64,000 nucleotides of DNA. Origin: Deinococcus depolymerans (lineage in GTDB: Bacteria > Deinococcota > Deinococci > Deinococcales > Deinococcaceae). Under the pieces are notes generated by a model. It was not told the DNA's origin, searched no databases, and saw nothing but the letters and a program-made list of their open reading frames with translations. This document shows positions 46,497 through 56,847 of this stretch, one piece after another; position 1 is the stretch's first letter, and each line of letters begins with the position of its first letter. The stretch covers positions 206,131 to 270,130 of the forward strand of contig NZ_BAAADB010000012.1 in the NCBI RefSeq assembly GCF_039522025.1, given 5' to 3'. Position numbers and translations under genes: made by a program.

Positions 46497-47203
46497 TTCG
46501 CACCGCTCAGGTTGCCGCCCAGCAGGGCGCCCTGACTGATCAGGCGGTTCGTCGGTTCGTGCAGGCGGACGCTCAGGCGTTCGTCGGCCTCGGGCACGCT
46601 GTTCATGGTCACCACGTACCGGCCGGGCGTGGCCGACGGCTGCCGGACCTCGTGCGCCACCAGCGACCAGCCCTTGCGGCGCGCGCCGCTCTCGGTTGTG
46701 CGCCCGTCCGCACTGGTGAACGAGTACGTGAACGCCTCGCTGGCGTAACTGTAGATCGAGTGCGTCTGGTACAGCTCCTCGGTGCTTTCCGGCCGCCCGT
46801 TGCGGTTCAGGTCGTTGTAGAGCACGAAGTACACGTTGCAGGTCTGCACGGTGTCCGGCGTTACCACCACGTCCCGCATGCCGTCGGTCTCGCCGCCCTT
46901 GAACGGCGAGAGGCAGGCACTCTTCTGAAGGTTCTGAAGCGAGTAACCGTCCAGGTAGACGTTCGCCCGGTTCGCCACGTTGCTGGGAGGGCTTCCCAGA
47001 TACCCGCCGTACCCGATAGTCTGCAGGTACTGCCCGTTCGCGCCGAAGGCCACGCCACTCAACCGCAGCGTGTCCACGGCCGGGGTGTCCGGGAAGGTGA
47101 AGGTCAGACCCATAGGGGCGGGTGGCGGGGGACTGGGGCAGGCGGTCAGGAGCGCACACAGCGCCCCGACCCCACCCAGCCGGATGACATTCATGGTCTT
47201 CAT
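46493..47203 (-). CDS. Lipoprotein, probable paralogue of its neighbour
   Basis: A 236-residue lipoprotein with lipobox LTAC (GGVGALCALLTACPSPPPP) and a calcium-loop-like NDLNRNGRPESTEEL near residue 130. Two further Cys (KSACLSPF and VQTCNVYF) could form a disulfide outside the cell. No known family is recognised. The ATG at 47203 has an in-frame alternative at 47194. It is the first gene of the two-gene unit that ends at the terminator at 45831. Confidence 0.78.
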   Translation of the reverse strand: MKTMNVIRLGGVGALCALLTACPSPPPPAPMGLTFTFPDTPAVDTLRLSGVAFGANGQYLQTIGYGGYLGSPPSNVANRANVYLDGYSLQNLQKSACLSPFKGGETDGMRDVVVTPDTVQTCNVYFVLYNDLNRNGRPESTEELYQTHSIYSYASEAFTYSFTSADGRTTESGARRKGWSLVAHEVRQPSATPGRYVVTMNSVPEADERLSVRLHEPTNRLISQGALLGGNLSGAK

Positions 47204-47293
47204 ACGATGTTCACAGTAGTGGGCGCCCCCGGATCCTGCACGCAGATTTGACGTACGGAGCGGGCACGCAGATAACAGCTGCTGGGCACAGAA

Positions 47294-47330
47294 GGCAGGT
47301 GGCCCCCGGTCCGTCCGGAAGCCACCTGCC
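47294..47330 (-). terminator. Hairpin terminator after lpdA
   Basis: A perfect 10-bp stem, GGCAGGTGGC (47294-47303) / GCCACCTGCC (47321-47330), lies 30 nt after the lpdA stop; the minus-strand flank TTCTGTG is only weakly T-rich. Confidence 0.6.
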
Positions 47331-47359
47331 CTGTCGTTACCTACCCTGTGCCGCTGTCC

Positions 47360-48763
<1,404 letters not shown>

Positions 48764-48881
48764 ACCCGGCAGTCTAACGCGCCCCCCGTGAGCCGTCACT
48801 GACCTGCCCGCATAGCTGGACGCGGGCCATTCACAACTCCGACTGGTCAAACAGGGGCGCTGGGTGATGGTCGATGGGTTC

Positions 48882-49040
48882 ATACGGACTGCCGTTTGTT
48901 TCGCCGAAAATCCGGAACTTCACCTTATTGCCAGCTCCACGTCCGGAGGGGCGTTTCTCTCCTGCTCTGCGGAGCAGCTCTCCGAGTCGCATCCGCTCGG
49001 ACCCAGCGGGCTTTGCAGCCCATGCAATCGGAGTCCGTAT
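48882..49040 (+). repeat. Dispersed repeat, copy 5
   Basis: ATACGGACT (48882) to AGTCCGTAT (49040). The inner stem has changed to ACCCAGCGGGC / GCAATC-type sequence but the ends are intact. The right end supplies the A of the hemW TGA on the minus strand. The 276-bp gap between lpdA and hemW holds only this element and the lpdA promoter. Confidence 0.9.
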
Positions 49041-50221
49041 CAGACCTCCAGGAAGTCCGTGATCACGCGGTTCAGGACCCACCAGCCCTCGGCCGTGGCG
49101 CGCAACTGCCCGCCGTCCAGGGTCAGCAGACCGCGCGCCACGTTCGCCGCGATGGGCGCCGCGTACACCTGCGGCACGTCCAGGCCACTGCGGCGCGACA
49201 GGTCCCCCAGGTTCACGCCCGCCCGCAGACGCAGGCCCATGAACAGCGCGTCCGTGACGAACTCGGTCGCGTCGATGGCTTCCGGCTCGCCCGCCTCGCC
49301 GGTCAGCCACTCGTGCAGGTGCGGGTTCGTGCGCCGCACCGTCAACACGTCCGCCGGTCGCGGCCCGCCCCCATCCGCCATCTGCCATCCGCCATCCGCC
49401 GGGTAGTGCCCCGCCGCCCCTGGCCCCAGGCCCAGGTACGTGCGGCCCTGCCAGTACGCGAGGTTATGCCGGGATTCCTGGCCGGGCCGGGCGTAGTTGC
49501 TGATCTCGTAGCGGGTCAGGCCGCGCGCGGTCAGCAGCGCCTCGGTCTGCTCGAAGCCGCGCCGCTCGTCCTCCTCCTGCACGGTCACGCCCCGCCGCGC
49601 GAATTCCGTGCCGGGCTCGATGGTCAGCGTGTACGCGCTCACGTGTCCCACGCCCAGGTCCAGCAGGCCCTGAATGTCACTTTCCAGCGGTTGCCCCGGC
49701 ACGGCCGTGATCAGGTCCCCGCTCACCCGGAAGCCCGTCCCGATCAGGGTCGTGACCGCCTCACGCGCCTGCTGCGCGTCATGCTGGCGGCCCAGGAAGG
49801 TCAGGGTCGCGTCGTCCAGGCTCTGCACGCCCACGCTGGCCCGGTCGAAACCCAGCGCCCGCCAGTGCGCCGAGCGCTCCGGCGTGACCGTGCCGGGGTT
49901 CACCTCCAGCGTGTTCTCCAGCCGCCCCCAGCCCAGGTGCCGGCGCACGCTGCCCACCAGCGCCTCTATCTCCGCGTCCCGCAGGAAACTGGGCGTCCCG
50001 CCCCCCAGGTACACCGTGTCCAGCTCGACCTCGTACGTGGCGGCCAGCTCCGCCGCCTCGGTTTCCAGCCGCTCCAGGTAGCGTTCCACCATTCCGGCGC
50101 GGCGCGTCAGGACATGAAAATCGCAATACGGGCAGATGGTCGGGCAGAACGGCACGTGCACGTACAGGTGCCGCACCACGTCCGGGGCAGGGCTGGGCTG
50201 GGCGGCAGGGTCGGCACTCAC
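49040..50221 (-). CDS. hemW: HemW-type radical SAM protein
   Basis: A 393-residue radical SAM protein. The cluster motif reads [12 protein letters not shown] (CxxxCxxC, residues 25-32 region), with [10 protein letters not shown] and [12 protein letters not shown] following; this is the HemW/HemN-like family, HemW being a heme chaperone. TAGACT lies 7 nt before the GTG at 50221. A palindromic repeat has entered the gene in frame at 49370-49400, adding [14 protein letters not shown] near residue 277, between [10 protein letters not shown] and the VRRTNP region, where length variation may be tolerated. Confidence 0.93.
   Translation of the reverse strand: MSADPAAQPSPAPDVVRHLYVHVPFCPTICPYCDFHVLTRRAGMVERYLERLETEAAELAATYEVELDTVYLGGGTPSFLRDAEIEALVGSVRRHLGWGRLENTLEVNPGTVTPERSAHWRALGFDRASVGVQSLDDATLTFLGRQHDAQQAREAVTTLIGTGFRVSGDLITAVPGQPLESDIQGLLDLGVGHVSAYTLTIEPGTEFARRGVTVQEEDERRGFEQTEALLTARGLTRYEISNYARPGQESRHNLAYWQGRTYLGLGPGAAGHYPADGGWQMADGGGPRPADVLTVRRTNPHLHEWLTGEAGEPEAIDATEFVTDALFMGLRLRAGVNLGDLSRRSGLDVPQVYAAPIAANVARGLLTLDGGQLRATAEGWWVLNRVITDFLEV
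49370..49400. repeat. GGCGGATGGC repeat inserted in frame in hemW
   Basis: CCATCCGCCATCTGCC-type units read on the minus strand as [11 protein letters not shown] within HemW. The same units are intergenic at 22239 and 33689. Confidence 0.75.
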
Positions 50222-50250
50222 GCGCGGCAGTCTACGCGTATCCTCGCCGG

Positions 50251-50763
50251 ATGACCGACGCGCCCCTCACGAACGACCGCCAGCGCACCTACACCTGGGC
50301 CGACACCGCTCCTGCCCTGGCCGCCCTGCGCACCCTCAGCGGCCTGGAATTCCTGCGCGCCATCGCCCGCGGGGACCTGCCCGCCTCACCCATCGGCCTG
50401 ACCCTGGGCATGGAACCCCTGCGCGAGGAGGACTTCACGGAGGGCCGCGCCGTGTTCCGCCTGAAACCCCAGGAATTCCACTACAACCCCATCGGCAGCG
50501 TGCACGGCGGCGTGTTCGCCACGCTGCTCGACTCCGCGCTGGCCTGCGCCATTCACACCACGCTGCCCGCCGGGGTGGGGTACACCACGCTGGAACTGAA
50601 ATTCAACTGCGTGCGCCCCCTGATCGCCGGCGGCCCGGAAGTGCAGGCCGTGGGGCAGGTCGTCGCTGCCACCCGCCAGACCGCCATCGCCGAGGGCCGC
50701 ATCGTGGATGAAGCCGGCAAACTGTACGCGCACGCCACGACCACCTGTCTGCTCCTGCGGTAA
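50251..50763 (+). CDS. PaaI-family hotdog thioesterase
   Basis: A 170-residue acyl-CoA thioesterase-like protein with a hotdog fold. [20 protein letters not shown] is the PaaI signature (His-Gly-Gly turn and Asp), followed by [17 protein letters not shown]. The substrate is unknown. TATCCT (50239-50244) ends 6 nt before the ATG; the divergent hemW -10 (TAGACT at 50229-50234 on the other strand) lies only 4 bp away, so the two leaderless promoters overlap and may compete. Confidence 0.9.
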   Translation: MTDAPLTNDRQRTYTWADTAPALAALRTLSGLEFLRAIARGDLPASPIGLTLGMEPLREEDFTEGRAVFRLKPQEFHYNPIGSVHGGVFATLLDSALACAIHTTLPAGVGYTTLELKFNCVRPLIAGGPEVQAVGQVVAATRQTAIAEGRIVDEAGKLYAHATTTCLLLR

Positions 50764-50780
50764 ACCCCTGCCAGTGAACT

Positions 50781-51269
50781 TCAGCGGCCGTGCGGCGTGC
50801 GGTCCATCCAGGCGCTCAGGGCTTCCGCCACGTTCCCCGGGCTGACCACGACCACCGCCGCGCCCGCCTGGGCCGCTGCGGACGCGGCCGCGCACTCGCC
50901 CGCCGGGCCGCCCGCGCTGTCCGCGCCCGTCCAGGCGGGGAACTCGCCGCCCTCGTGGTACTCCACGCCGCCCGCGTCGTTCACCACGCGTTCCGGCACG
51001 CTGACCGCCGGGCCGCCCGACAGGGCTGACGGGGCCACCACGATCACGCCGCGCGGGTCCGCCTCGCGCAGCGCCGCCAGCAGCGGCGTCAGGCCCTCAT
51101 GCACGATCAGTGTCACGCGGCCCTTGCCGTCCACGCCCGCCAGCTCCTCTGCCAGCCCACCCGCCAGGGACGGGGGAGCCGCGACCAGCCACGCGTGCCC
51201 TCCCGCGCGACCCTCGAACAGGGCGAGGGCACTGCCGTACACGTCAGACCAGGTGCGGGTGTGTTGCAT
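50781..51269 (-). CDS. Hypothetical cytosolic protein
   Basis: A 162-residue protein with no family I recognise. It alternates short beta strands and Gly/Ala-rich helices ([59 protein letters not shown]), suggesting a small Rossmann-like fold. TATGCT lies 7 nt before the ATG at 51269, favouring this start over one 12 nt upstream. It is convergent with the thioesterase gene and divergent from the next. Confidence 0.65.
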   Translation of the reverse strand: MQHTRTWSDVYGSALALFEGRAGGHAWLVAAPPSLAGGLAEELAGVDGKGRVTLIVHEGLTPLLAALREADPRGVIVVAPSALSGGPAVSVPERVVNDAGGVEYHEGGEFPAWTGADSAGGPAGECAAASAAAQAGAAVVVVSPGNVAEALSAWMDRTPHGR

Positions 51270-51328
51270 GACGCCCAGCATAGCGGGCGTGCCTGTTCCC
51301 GCCCCGCCCGTCCGGCAGACTGTCCGGC

Positions 51329-51790
51329 ATGACCGCCCCCGACGCCCATCCGCTCGATCTCCTGCGGCAGCAGGCCAGCCACACCGACCCGCGCGACGTG
51401 CAGCGCGACCTGAACGCCCGCCCCCTCCCCACCCTGGCGCCCGGAACCTGGGGTGCGGGCGCAGAGGACACCCTGCGCGGCGCGACCGGTATGGAACGCA
51501 AGATGCAGATGGAAATGCGCATCGGCCTGGAAGGCCACCTGCACGACCTGCCGCTGCGCCGCACCGCGCCCCTGGCCGACATGACCCTCCCGGAGCTGCT
51601 GACCGAGCACGCCGAGGGCCGCCGCACGCTCCTGCGCGTCCTCGACCGGCTGCTGACCGTGGGCGAGACGCACGACCTGCGCGCCTGGACCCTGGGGGAG
51701 GAGGTCCCGCCGGCCGTGTACGTCCTCGCGTTGCGCGGGCGCCTCGCCCGGCTGGACGACCTGATCGCCGCGCAGCGCGTGACCCCCTGA
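51329..51790 (+). CDS. Hypothetical helical protein (DinB-like layout)
   Basis: A 153-residue, mainly helical protein ([53 protein letters not shown]). The length and a mid-protein [19 protein letters not shown] helix recall DinB/YfiT four-helix proteins, but the metal-binding His triad is not clear, so I leave it unassigned. CAGACT lies 7 nt before the ATG. The TGA stop gives its A to the dispersed repeat at 51790. Confidence 0.65.
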   Translation: MTAPDAHPLDLLRQQASHTDPRDVQRDLNARPLPTLAPGTWGAGAEDTLRGATGMERKMQMEMRIGLEGHLHDLPLRRTAPLADMTLPELLTEHAEGRRTLLRVLDRLLTVGETHDLRAWTLGEEVPPAVYVLALRGRLARLDDLIAAQRVTP

Positions 51791-51946
51791 TACGGACTCC
51801 GATTGAATGGCTTTATAAGCCATTCAATCCGAGCGGATGCGACTCGTAGAGCTGCTCCGCAGAGGAGGAGAGAAACGGGTTCCGGACGTGGAGTTGGCGA
51901 CCCGGTGCCGTTCCGGGTTGTCAACGAAACAAACGGCAGTCCGTAT
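51790..51946 (-). repeat. Dispersed repeat, copy 6 (reverse orientation)
   Basis: ATACGGACT to AGTCCGTAT, 157 bp, inverted relative to copies 1-3: the GATTGAATGGC / GCCATTCAATC stem is at the left. Left end overlaps the stop of the 51329 gene; right end lies 2 bp from the stop of the convergent VOC gene, where a partial second copy of the ACGGACTGATCA end is visible. Confidence 0.9.
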
Positions 51947-51948
51947 GA

Positions 51949-52368
51949 TCAGTCCGTGAAGCGCAGCAGGTACCCGTCCGGGTCCTGTACCAGCAGTTGC
52001 CGTTGCGTGTGCGGCGTGTCGCCCTCCATGTACGTCTCGGTGCGTAACGGCTGGAACAGCGGGTAGGCTTCCCCGGTCAGGCGGGCGTGCAGGGCGTCCA
52101 GGTCCGGGTGAACGATCTGGAATTTGATGCCGCGCCCGTAGGGACGTTCCAGCGGCCCCGTCAGCCACGCTCCCTCCGCGTGCGCCTGCTCCAGCATCCA
52201 CTGCGCGCGGCCCAGGCTCAGGTACGCGAACCCGGGCCGCGTGTAGTTCAGTGTGAAGCCGAACATGCGGGTGTACACGCCGAGACTGTGCGGCAGGTCG
52301 CTCACCATCAGCTCGGGCACGAGCGCGGCCCACCCGGTTACGGGCACCAGGGATTGGTTGTCGGTCAT
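51949..52368 (-). CDS. VOC-superfamily (glyoxalase/bleomycin-resistance) protein
   Basis: A 139-residue protein of the vicinal oxygen chelate fold: paired beta-alpha-beta-beta-beta modules with PELMVSDLPHSLGVYTRMFGF at the start and LLVQDPDGYLLRF at the end, as in bleomycin-resistance and glyoxalase-like proteins. Whether it binds an antibiotic or acts enzymatically is unknown. It is the gene immediately downstream of promoter-terminator element copy D, 81 nt after the terminator T-tract. Confidence 0.88.
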   Translation of the reverse strand: MTDNQSLVPVTGWAALVPELMVSDLPHSLGVYTRMFGFTLNYTRPGFAYLSLGRAQWMLEQAHAEGAWLTGPLERPYGRGIKFQIVHPDLDALHARLTGEAYPLFQPLRTETYMEGDTPHTQRQLLVQDPDGYLLRFTD

Positions 52369-52448
52369 ACCTGCACGGGAGCGGCCCGGCGTGGCTGCGG
52401 GATGCGCGCGGCTGGCCTACGCGCCGCGCCGTCCCGACCCTGAAAACG

Positions 52449-52582
52449 AAAAATCCGTCCTGCGCGGACGGTGATAAGGAAAGAATAGCGCGGTATGCAG
52501 GGCGTGTCAACCCCCGTGCATGGAGTCTGAAAATGCCGTGTCGGACGGCGTTTCTGCGCCGGCGGCATGCGGCGTATGCAGG
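52449..52582 (-). repeat. Promoter-terminator repeat element, copy D
   Basis: Minus strand: CCTGCATA at 52582-52575, TTTTC at 52533, TTGACA (52505-52510), 17-bp spacer with CCTGCATACCGCGC, TATTCT (52482-52487), CTTATCA, CCGTCC/GGACGG hairpin (52455-52471) and T5. The RNA would be about 35-40 nt. Confidence 0.8.
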
Positions 52583-52586
52583 GGAT

Positions 52587-53513
52587 TCAGCCGGTCAGGC
52601 GGGGCAGCAGGGTCACGACCGCCGCGATGGTCGGGACGCTCAGCACGGTGCTGAGGAACGCGGTGCGGGCGACGGTGTCGGCGTCCCCGCCATACTCGCG
52701 GGCGATCAGCAGGGCGTTCACGGCGGTGGGCATGCTGGCCGACAGGACCAGGACGGCCAGCAGCTCGCCGCGCAGGCCGCAGGCGAGTCCGGCGGCGAGG
52801 CCCAGGGCGGGGCCGCCGATCAGGCGCGCGGCCGTGGCGAGCCACACCCGGGCGTCCAGGCGGGGCCAGCCGCCCGAGCCGAGTTGCAGGCCCAGCGACA
52901 GCAGCACCATGGGGAGGGTCGCCTGCGCCAGCAATTCCACGCCGCGCATCAGGCCCCCGGGGGGCTGGAGGTGCAGCGCGCGGAGGGTGACGCCCAGCAC
53001 GACCATCCACACGGCGGGCAGGCGGACCATGTTCAGCAGCATGCCGCCCGCTGTGGGGGGTGGCCGGTCGGGGCGGCGCACACCGGCGGTGTACACGACG
53101 GGCGCGATGACGTACATGCCCACGAAGGACATCAGGAACAGCAGCGTGGCGTGCGCGAAGCCCGTCTGGCCGAACGCGAACAGCGCGATCGGCAGGCCCA
53201 TGTTGCCGCTGTTCCAGATGCCGACGCTCGCGGCGAGGCTGCGCCGCTGGTCCTGCGGGGCGCGCAGGCCGGTCAGCCAGCCCAGCAGCAGGCAGCCCGC
53301 GACGGTCAGGGTGTACGCGGCGCCCAGGCCGAGGATCTCGCGGACCTGGACGGGCGTGGTCAGCAGGACGTTCAGGACCAGCGCGGGGGACAGCAGGTAC
53401 AGCGTGATCCGCGCGACGGTCGCCTGATCGATGGGGAAGCGCGCGGCGAGAGCGGCGCCCAGGCCCGCGACGAGCATGACGGGAAGCAGGACGGTACTCA
53501 GGGCCTGAAGCAC
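52587..53513 (-). CDS. AEC-family (auxin efflux carrier-like) transporter
   Basis: A 308-residue inner-membrane protein with about ten hydrophobic segments in two five-helix halves. SVGIWNSGNMGLPIALFAFG near residue 95 is the crossover motif of AEC transporters, and PTAVNALLIAREYGGD near residue 265 its counterpart. Substrates in bacteria are organic acids such as malonate or malate; here unknown. The start is the GTG at 53513. It ends just upstream of copy D's distal CTGCATA box. Confidence 0.9.
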   Translation of the reverse strand: MLQALSTVLLPVMLVAGLGAALAARFPIDQATVARITLYLLSPALVLNVLLTTPVQVREILGLGAAYTLTVAGCLLLGWLTGLRAPQDQRRSLAASVGIWNSGNMGLPIALFAFGQTGFAHATLLFLMSFVGMYVIAPVVYTAGVRRPDRPPPTAGGMLLNMVRLPAVWMVVLGVTLRALHLQPPGGLMRGVELLAQATLPMVLLSLGLQLGSGGWPRLDARVWLATAARLIGGPALGLAAGLACGLRGELLAVLVLSASMPTAVNALLIAREYGGDADTVARTAFLSTVLSVPTIAAVVTLLPRLTG

Positions 53514-53619
53514 CCACCCATGCTGCCACGCGCAGGCCCACGCCGGGGGGGCTGGTGCAGACCGGCAGGCCCCGGGTGTTTATGCTGGGGGCGTCACACA
53601 GCCGTGGGCCGGAGGTCAG

Positions 53620-56031
53620 ATGCAGGATTACGAGAAGCTGGGCGCGTTCTACCTGGGCAGGGCGGTCGACCCTGCCACGAATCAACCGACGGATGAACTG
53701 CTGCTGTACGACAGCGCGGACCTGACCACGCACGCCGTGATCATCGGCATGACCGGCAGCGGCAAGACGGGCCTGGGCCTGAGCCTGATCGAGGAGGCCC
53801 TGATGGACGGCGTGCCGGTCCTGGCGGTCGATCCGAAGGGGGATCTGGGGAACCTGCTGCTGACCTTCCCGGACCTCACGCCCGGCGATTTCCGCCCGTG
53901 GGTGGACGAGGCGGAGGCCGCGCGGGCGGGCGTGTCCGCCGACGATCTGGCGGCGCAGAAGGCCGCGTTGTGGCGCAAGGGGCTGGGCGAGTGGGGCCAG
54001 AGCGGCGAGCGCATCCGCACGCTGCGGGAGAAGGCGGATTTCGCGGTGTACACGCCGGGCGGCAGCGCGGGCCTGCCGGTCAGCGTCCTGAAGGGCTTCG
54101 ACGCGCCGCCCCCCGAGATCATGGACGACGCGGACGCCCTGCGCGAGCGCATTCAGGGCACCGTGACGGGCCTGCTGGGCCTGCTGGGCATCGACGCCGA
54201 CCCCATGCGGTCGCGCGAGCACGTGCTGCTGTCGAACCTGCTGGGGCACGCGTGGGGCGAGGGGCGGTCGCTGGACATGGGCGGCCTGATCGCCGGGATT
54301 CAGGCGCCGCCCTTTCCGCAGATCGGCGTGATGCCCGTGGACGCCTTCTACCCCCCCAAGGAGCGCTTCGAGCTGGCCATGAGCCTGAACAACCTGCTGG
54401 CCTCGCCGGGCTTCGCCGCGTGGACGCAGGGCGAGCCGCTGGACGTGGGCCGCTTCCTGTTCACGCCGGAAGGGAAACCGCGCGTGTCGGTCATGAGCGT
54501 CGCGCACCTGGGGGACGCCGAGCGCATGTTCTTCGTGTCGATGCTCCTGAACGCCACCCTGGCGTGGATGCGCACGCAGTCCGGCACCAGCTCCCTGCGG
54601 GCCGTGCTGTACATGGACGAGATCGCCGGGTACTTCCCGCCGAACGGGAACCCGCCCAGCAAGCCGCCCATGCTGACCCTGCTGAAACAGGCGCGGGCCT
54701 TCGGGCTGGGCGTCGTGCTGTCCACGCAGAACCCCGTGGACCTCGATTACAAGGGCCTGAGCAACACCGGCACCTGGATGATCGGCCGCCTCCAGACCGA
54801 CAACGACAAGGCCCGCGTGCTGGAGGCGCTGCAGGGCGCGACCGCCGGCCCGAACGCCCTGACCCGCGAGCAGCTCGACGCCCTGCTGTCCGGCCTGGGC
54901 AAGCGCGTGTTCCTGATGCACAACGTCCACGAGGCCCGCCCCGCGCTGTTCACGACCCGCTGGACCATGAGTTACCTCGCCGGGCCGATCACCGGCACGC
55001 AGATCCGGCGCCTGACGGGGGAGAGGAAGGCAGATGGCGGAAGGCAGAAGGCGGCTGGCCCGGCTGGAGGTTCGCCTTCGGCCATCGGCCTTCAGCCTTC
55101 TGCGCCGGCGAAGCCCGTCGTTCCGCCCGGCATCACCGAGGTCTTCGTGCCCACGTCCCGGCCGGACGTGCAGTACCACGCGCAGCTGCTGGCGGTCACG
55201 CAGGTCCGCTACGCCTCCGTGAAGTACCGCCTGGACGTGGCGGGCGTGCTCCCACTGGTGGTGGACGTGACAGACGGCCCGATTCCCGTGAACTGGGACG
55301 AGGCGACCGACCTGCACATCGACCCGAACGCACTGGAGCAGTCGGGCGTGGACGGCGCGACCTTCTCGGACGTGCCGGCGGCGCTGCTGAACGCGAAGAA
55401 CCACGCCCGCTGGGCGAAGGAGGCGGCGAAGTTCGTGGCGGGCAGCCGCCCCCTGACGCTGTGGCAGGAGCCGGGCAGCGGCCTGATCAGCGCGCCGGGC
55501 GAGGCCGAGGGGGACTTCCGCGCGCGGGCCAGTCTGGCCGGGCGGGAGGCCAGGGACGCGGCCGTGCAGAAACTCCGCGCAAAGTATGCCAGCAAGGTTT
55601 CCACGTTGCAGGACCGCCTGGCGCGCGCGCAGTTGAAGGTGCAGCAGCAGCAGGCGCAGGCGCAGCAGGCCGGGTTGCAGACGGCCATGAGTGTCGGCGT
55701 GGGCGTGCTGGGCGCACTGTTCGGCGGCGGGCGAAAGACGACCGCGCTGCGCAGCGGCGTGTCCGGCGTGGGCCGCTCCATGCGCGAGGGGCAGGACGTG
55801 CAGGCCGCGCAGACCGAACTGGCGCAGGTTGCGGCGCAACTGCAGGAGTTGCAGGCGCAGGTGCAGGCCGAGGTGGACGCCCTGACCCTGACCGCCAGCA
55901 GCGACCTCGTGCCGCTGGACGTGAAAGCGAAGAGTACCGACGTGACCGTGCCGCTGGTCGCGCTGGCGTGGCTGCCGTACACCCGCGCGGCCAGCGGCCA
56001 GCTGACGCCCGCCTGGGACACGCCCACCTGA
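53620..56031 (+). CDS. HerA/VirB4-like ATPase (DUF853-type)
   Basis: An 803-residue ATPase. Walker A is IGMTGSGKTGLGLS (about residues 42-55); VLAVDPKGDLGNLLL and VLYMDEIAGYFPP (Walker B) follow, then VLSTQNPVDLDYKGL. The C-terminal 200 residues contain a coiled coil (LQDRLARAQLKVQQQQAQAQ) and a small glycine-rich segment. Such proteins resemble the DNA translocase HerA; no nurA is near. GGAGG precedes the ATG by 5 nt. A palindromic repeat is inserted in frame at 55027-55104 (ERKADGGRQKAAGPAGG). Confidence 0.85.
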   Translation: MQDYEKLGAFYLGRAVDPATNQPTDELLLYDSADLTTHAVIIGMTGSGKTGLGLSLIEEALMDGVPVLAVDPKGDLGNLLLTFPDLTPGDFRPWVDEAEAARAGVSADDLAAQKAALWRKGLGEWGQSGERIRTLREKADFAVYTPGGSAGLPVSVLKGFDAPPPEIMDDADALRERIQGTVTGLLGLLGIDADPMRSREHVLLSNLLGHAWGEGRSLDMGGLIAGIQAPPFPQIGVMPVDAFYPPKERFELAMSLNNLLASPGFAAWTQGEPLDVGRFLFTPEGKPRVSVMSVAHLGDAERMFFVSMLLNATLAWMRTQSGTSSLRAVLYMDEIAGYFPPNGNPPSKPPMLTLLKQARAFGLGVVLSTQNPVDLDYKGLSNTGTWMIGRLQTDNDKARVLEALQGATAGPNALTREQLDALLSGLGKRVFLMHNVHEARPALFTTRWTMSYLAGPITGTQIRRLTGERKADGGRQKAAGPAGGSPSAIGLQPSAPAKPVVPPGITEVFVPTSRPDVQYHAQLLAVTQVRYASVKYRLDVAGVLPLVVDVTDGPIPVNWDEATDLHIDPNALEQSGVDGATFSDVPAALLNAKNHARWAKEAAKFVAGSRPLTLWQEPGSGLISAPGEAEGDFRARASLAGREARDAAVQKLRAKYASKVSTLQDRLARAQLKVQQQQAQAQQAGLQTAMSVGVGVLGALFGGGRKTTALRSGVSGVGRSMREGQDVQAAQTELAQVAAQLQELQAQVQAEVDALTLTASSDLVPLDVKAKSTDVTVPLVALAWLPYTRAASGQLTPAWDTPT
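55027..55104. repeat. Palindromic GGCAGATGGC repeat inserted in frame in the HerA-like gene
   Basis: Left arm GGCAGATGGCGGAAGGCAGA and right arm GGCCATCGGCCTTCAGCC-type sequence form an imperfect hairpin of about 78 bp. Its length keeps the frame open and adds about 26 low-complexity residues between the ATPase core and the next domain. Confidence 0.75.
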
Positions 56032-56173
56032 TACGGATTCCGTTTGTTTCGTTAACAACCCGGAACAGCACCGGGTTGCCAACTCCACGTCCGGAACCCG
56101 TTTTGCTCCCACTCGCATCCGCTCGGATTGAACGGTTTACCAGAACCGTTCAATCCGAGCGAAGCGAGTGGGA
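56031..56173 (+). repeat. Dispersed repeat, copy 7, with extended hairpin in place of the right end
   Basis: ATACGGATT overlaps the stop of the HerA-like gene. The left half is typical, but instead of ending in AGTCCGTAT the sequence turns back: GCTCCCACTCGC ... GCTCGGATTGAACGGTT and the complement run to GCGAGTGGGAGC, making a stem of about 30 bp with one interruption. Confidence 0.85.
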
Positions 56174-56233
56174 GCCGCAGGAGCGGTCGGGCCGCGGCCT
56201 CCCCGTCTTCCGGGAGGCCACGGCCTAAACATG

Positions 56234-56420
56234 AAAAATCCGCCTTCCCAGGCGGCTGTTTCGGCTTGCGGCTGTGTTGCTCGGAGAGGATCGAGGAATG
56301 TCCTCGATTGATAAGTTCAGGATAGCGCGGTATGCAGGCAGCGTCAAGTCGATGCGGGCAGTCCTGAAAACGCCCTGTGGGACGCGGTTCCTGTCCGGGT
56401 GGGCGATCCGGTATGCAGCG
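56234..56420 (-). repeat. Promoter-terminator repeat element, copy E (long form)
   Basis: Minus strand: CTGCATACCGG at 56419, TTTTC at 56370, TTGACG (56342-56347), 17-bp spacer with CCTGCATACCGCGC, TATCCT (56319-56324), CTTATCAATCGA, an extra ATCGAGGA-CAT-TCCTCGAT hairpin (56290-56309), then TCCGCC/GGCGG hairpin and T5 (56234-56256). The RNA would be about 80-90 nt. Region 56174-56507 holds nothing else recognised. Confidence 0.8.
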
Positions 56421-56507
56421 GTCACGGGCCGGGCCCGCCTTCCCGTGAGCAGGGCAAATGAACGACGCCCTCCACGGAGGGAGGGCGTTCATCCGGTGCG
56501 GCGCGTC

Positions 56508-56690
<183 letters not shown>

Positions 56691-56752
56691 GATTTTTCTC
56701 CTGGGCCGCACGGCGTTTCTCGCCGGGGCGCGATTCTCTGCCCACAACGAAC

Positions 56753-56783
<31 letters not shown>

Positions 56784-56847
56784 AGACGCCCCGCACGCTG
56801 CCAATGCAACCGCGCGTCCGTCCCGCCCACTCCGGTACAGTTGACAG

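Noticed and set aside
52507..56118. A 1200-codon minus-strand open frame opposite the HerA-like gene
   Set aside because: No recognisable domain; the opposite strand encodes a Walker-motif ATPase and an AEC transporter with proper starts.
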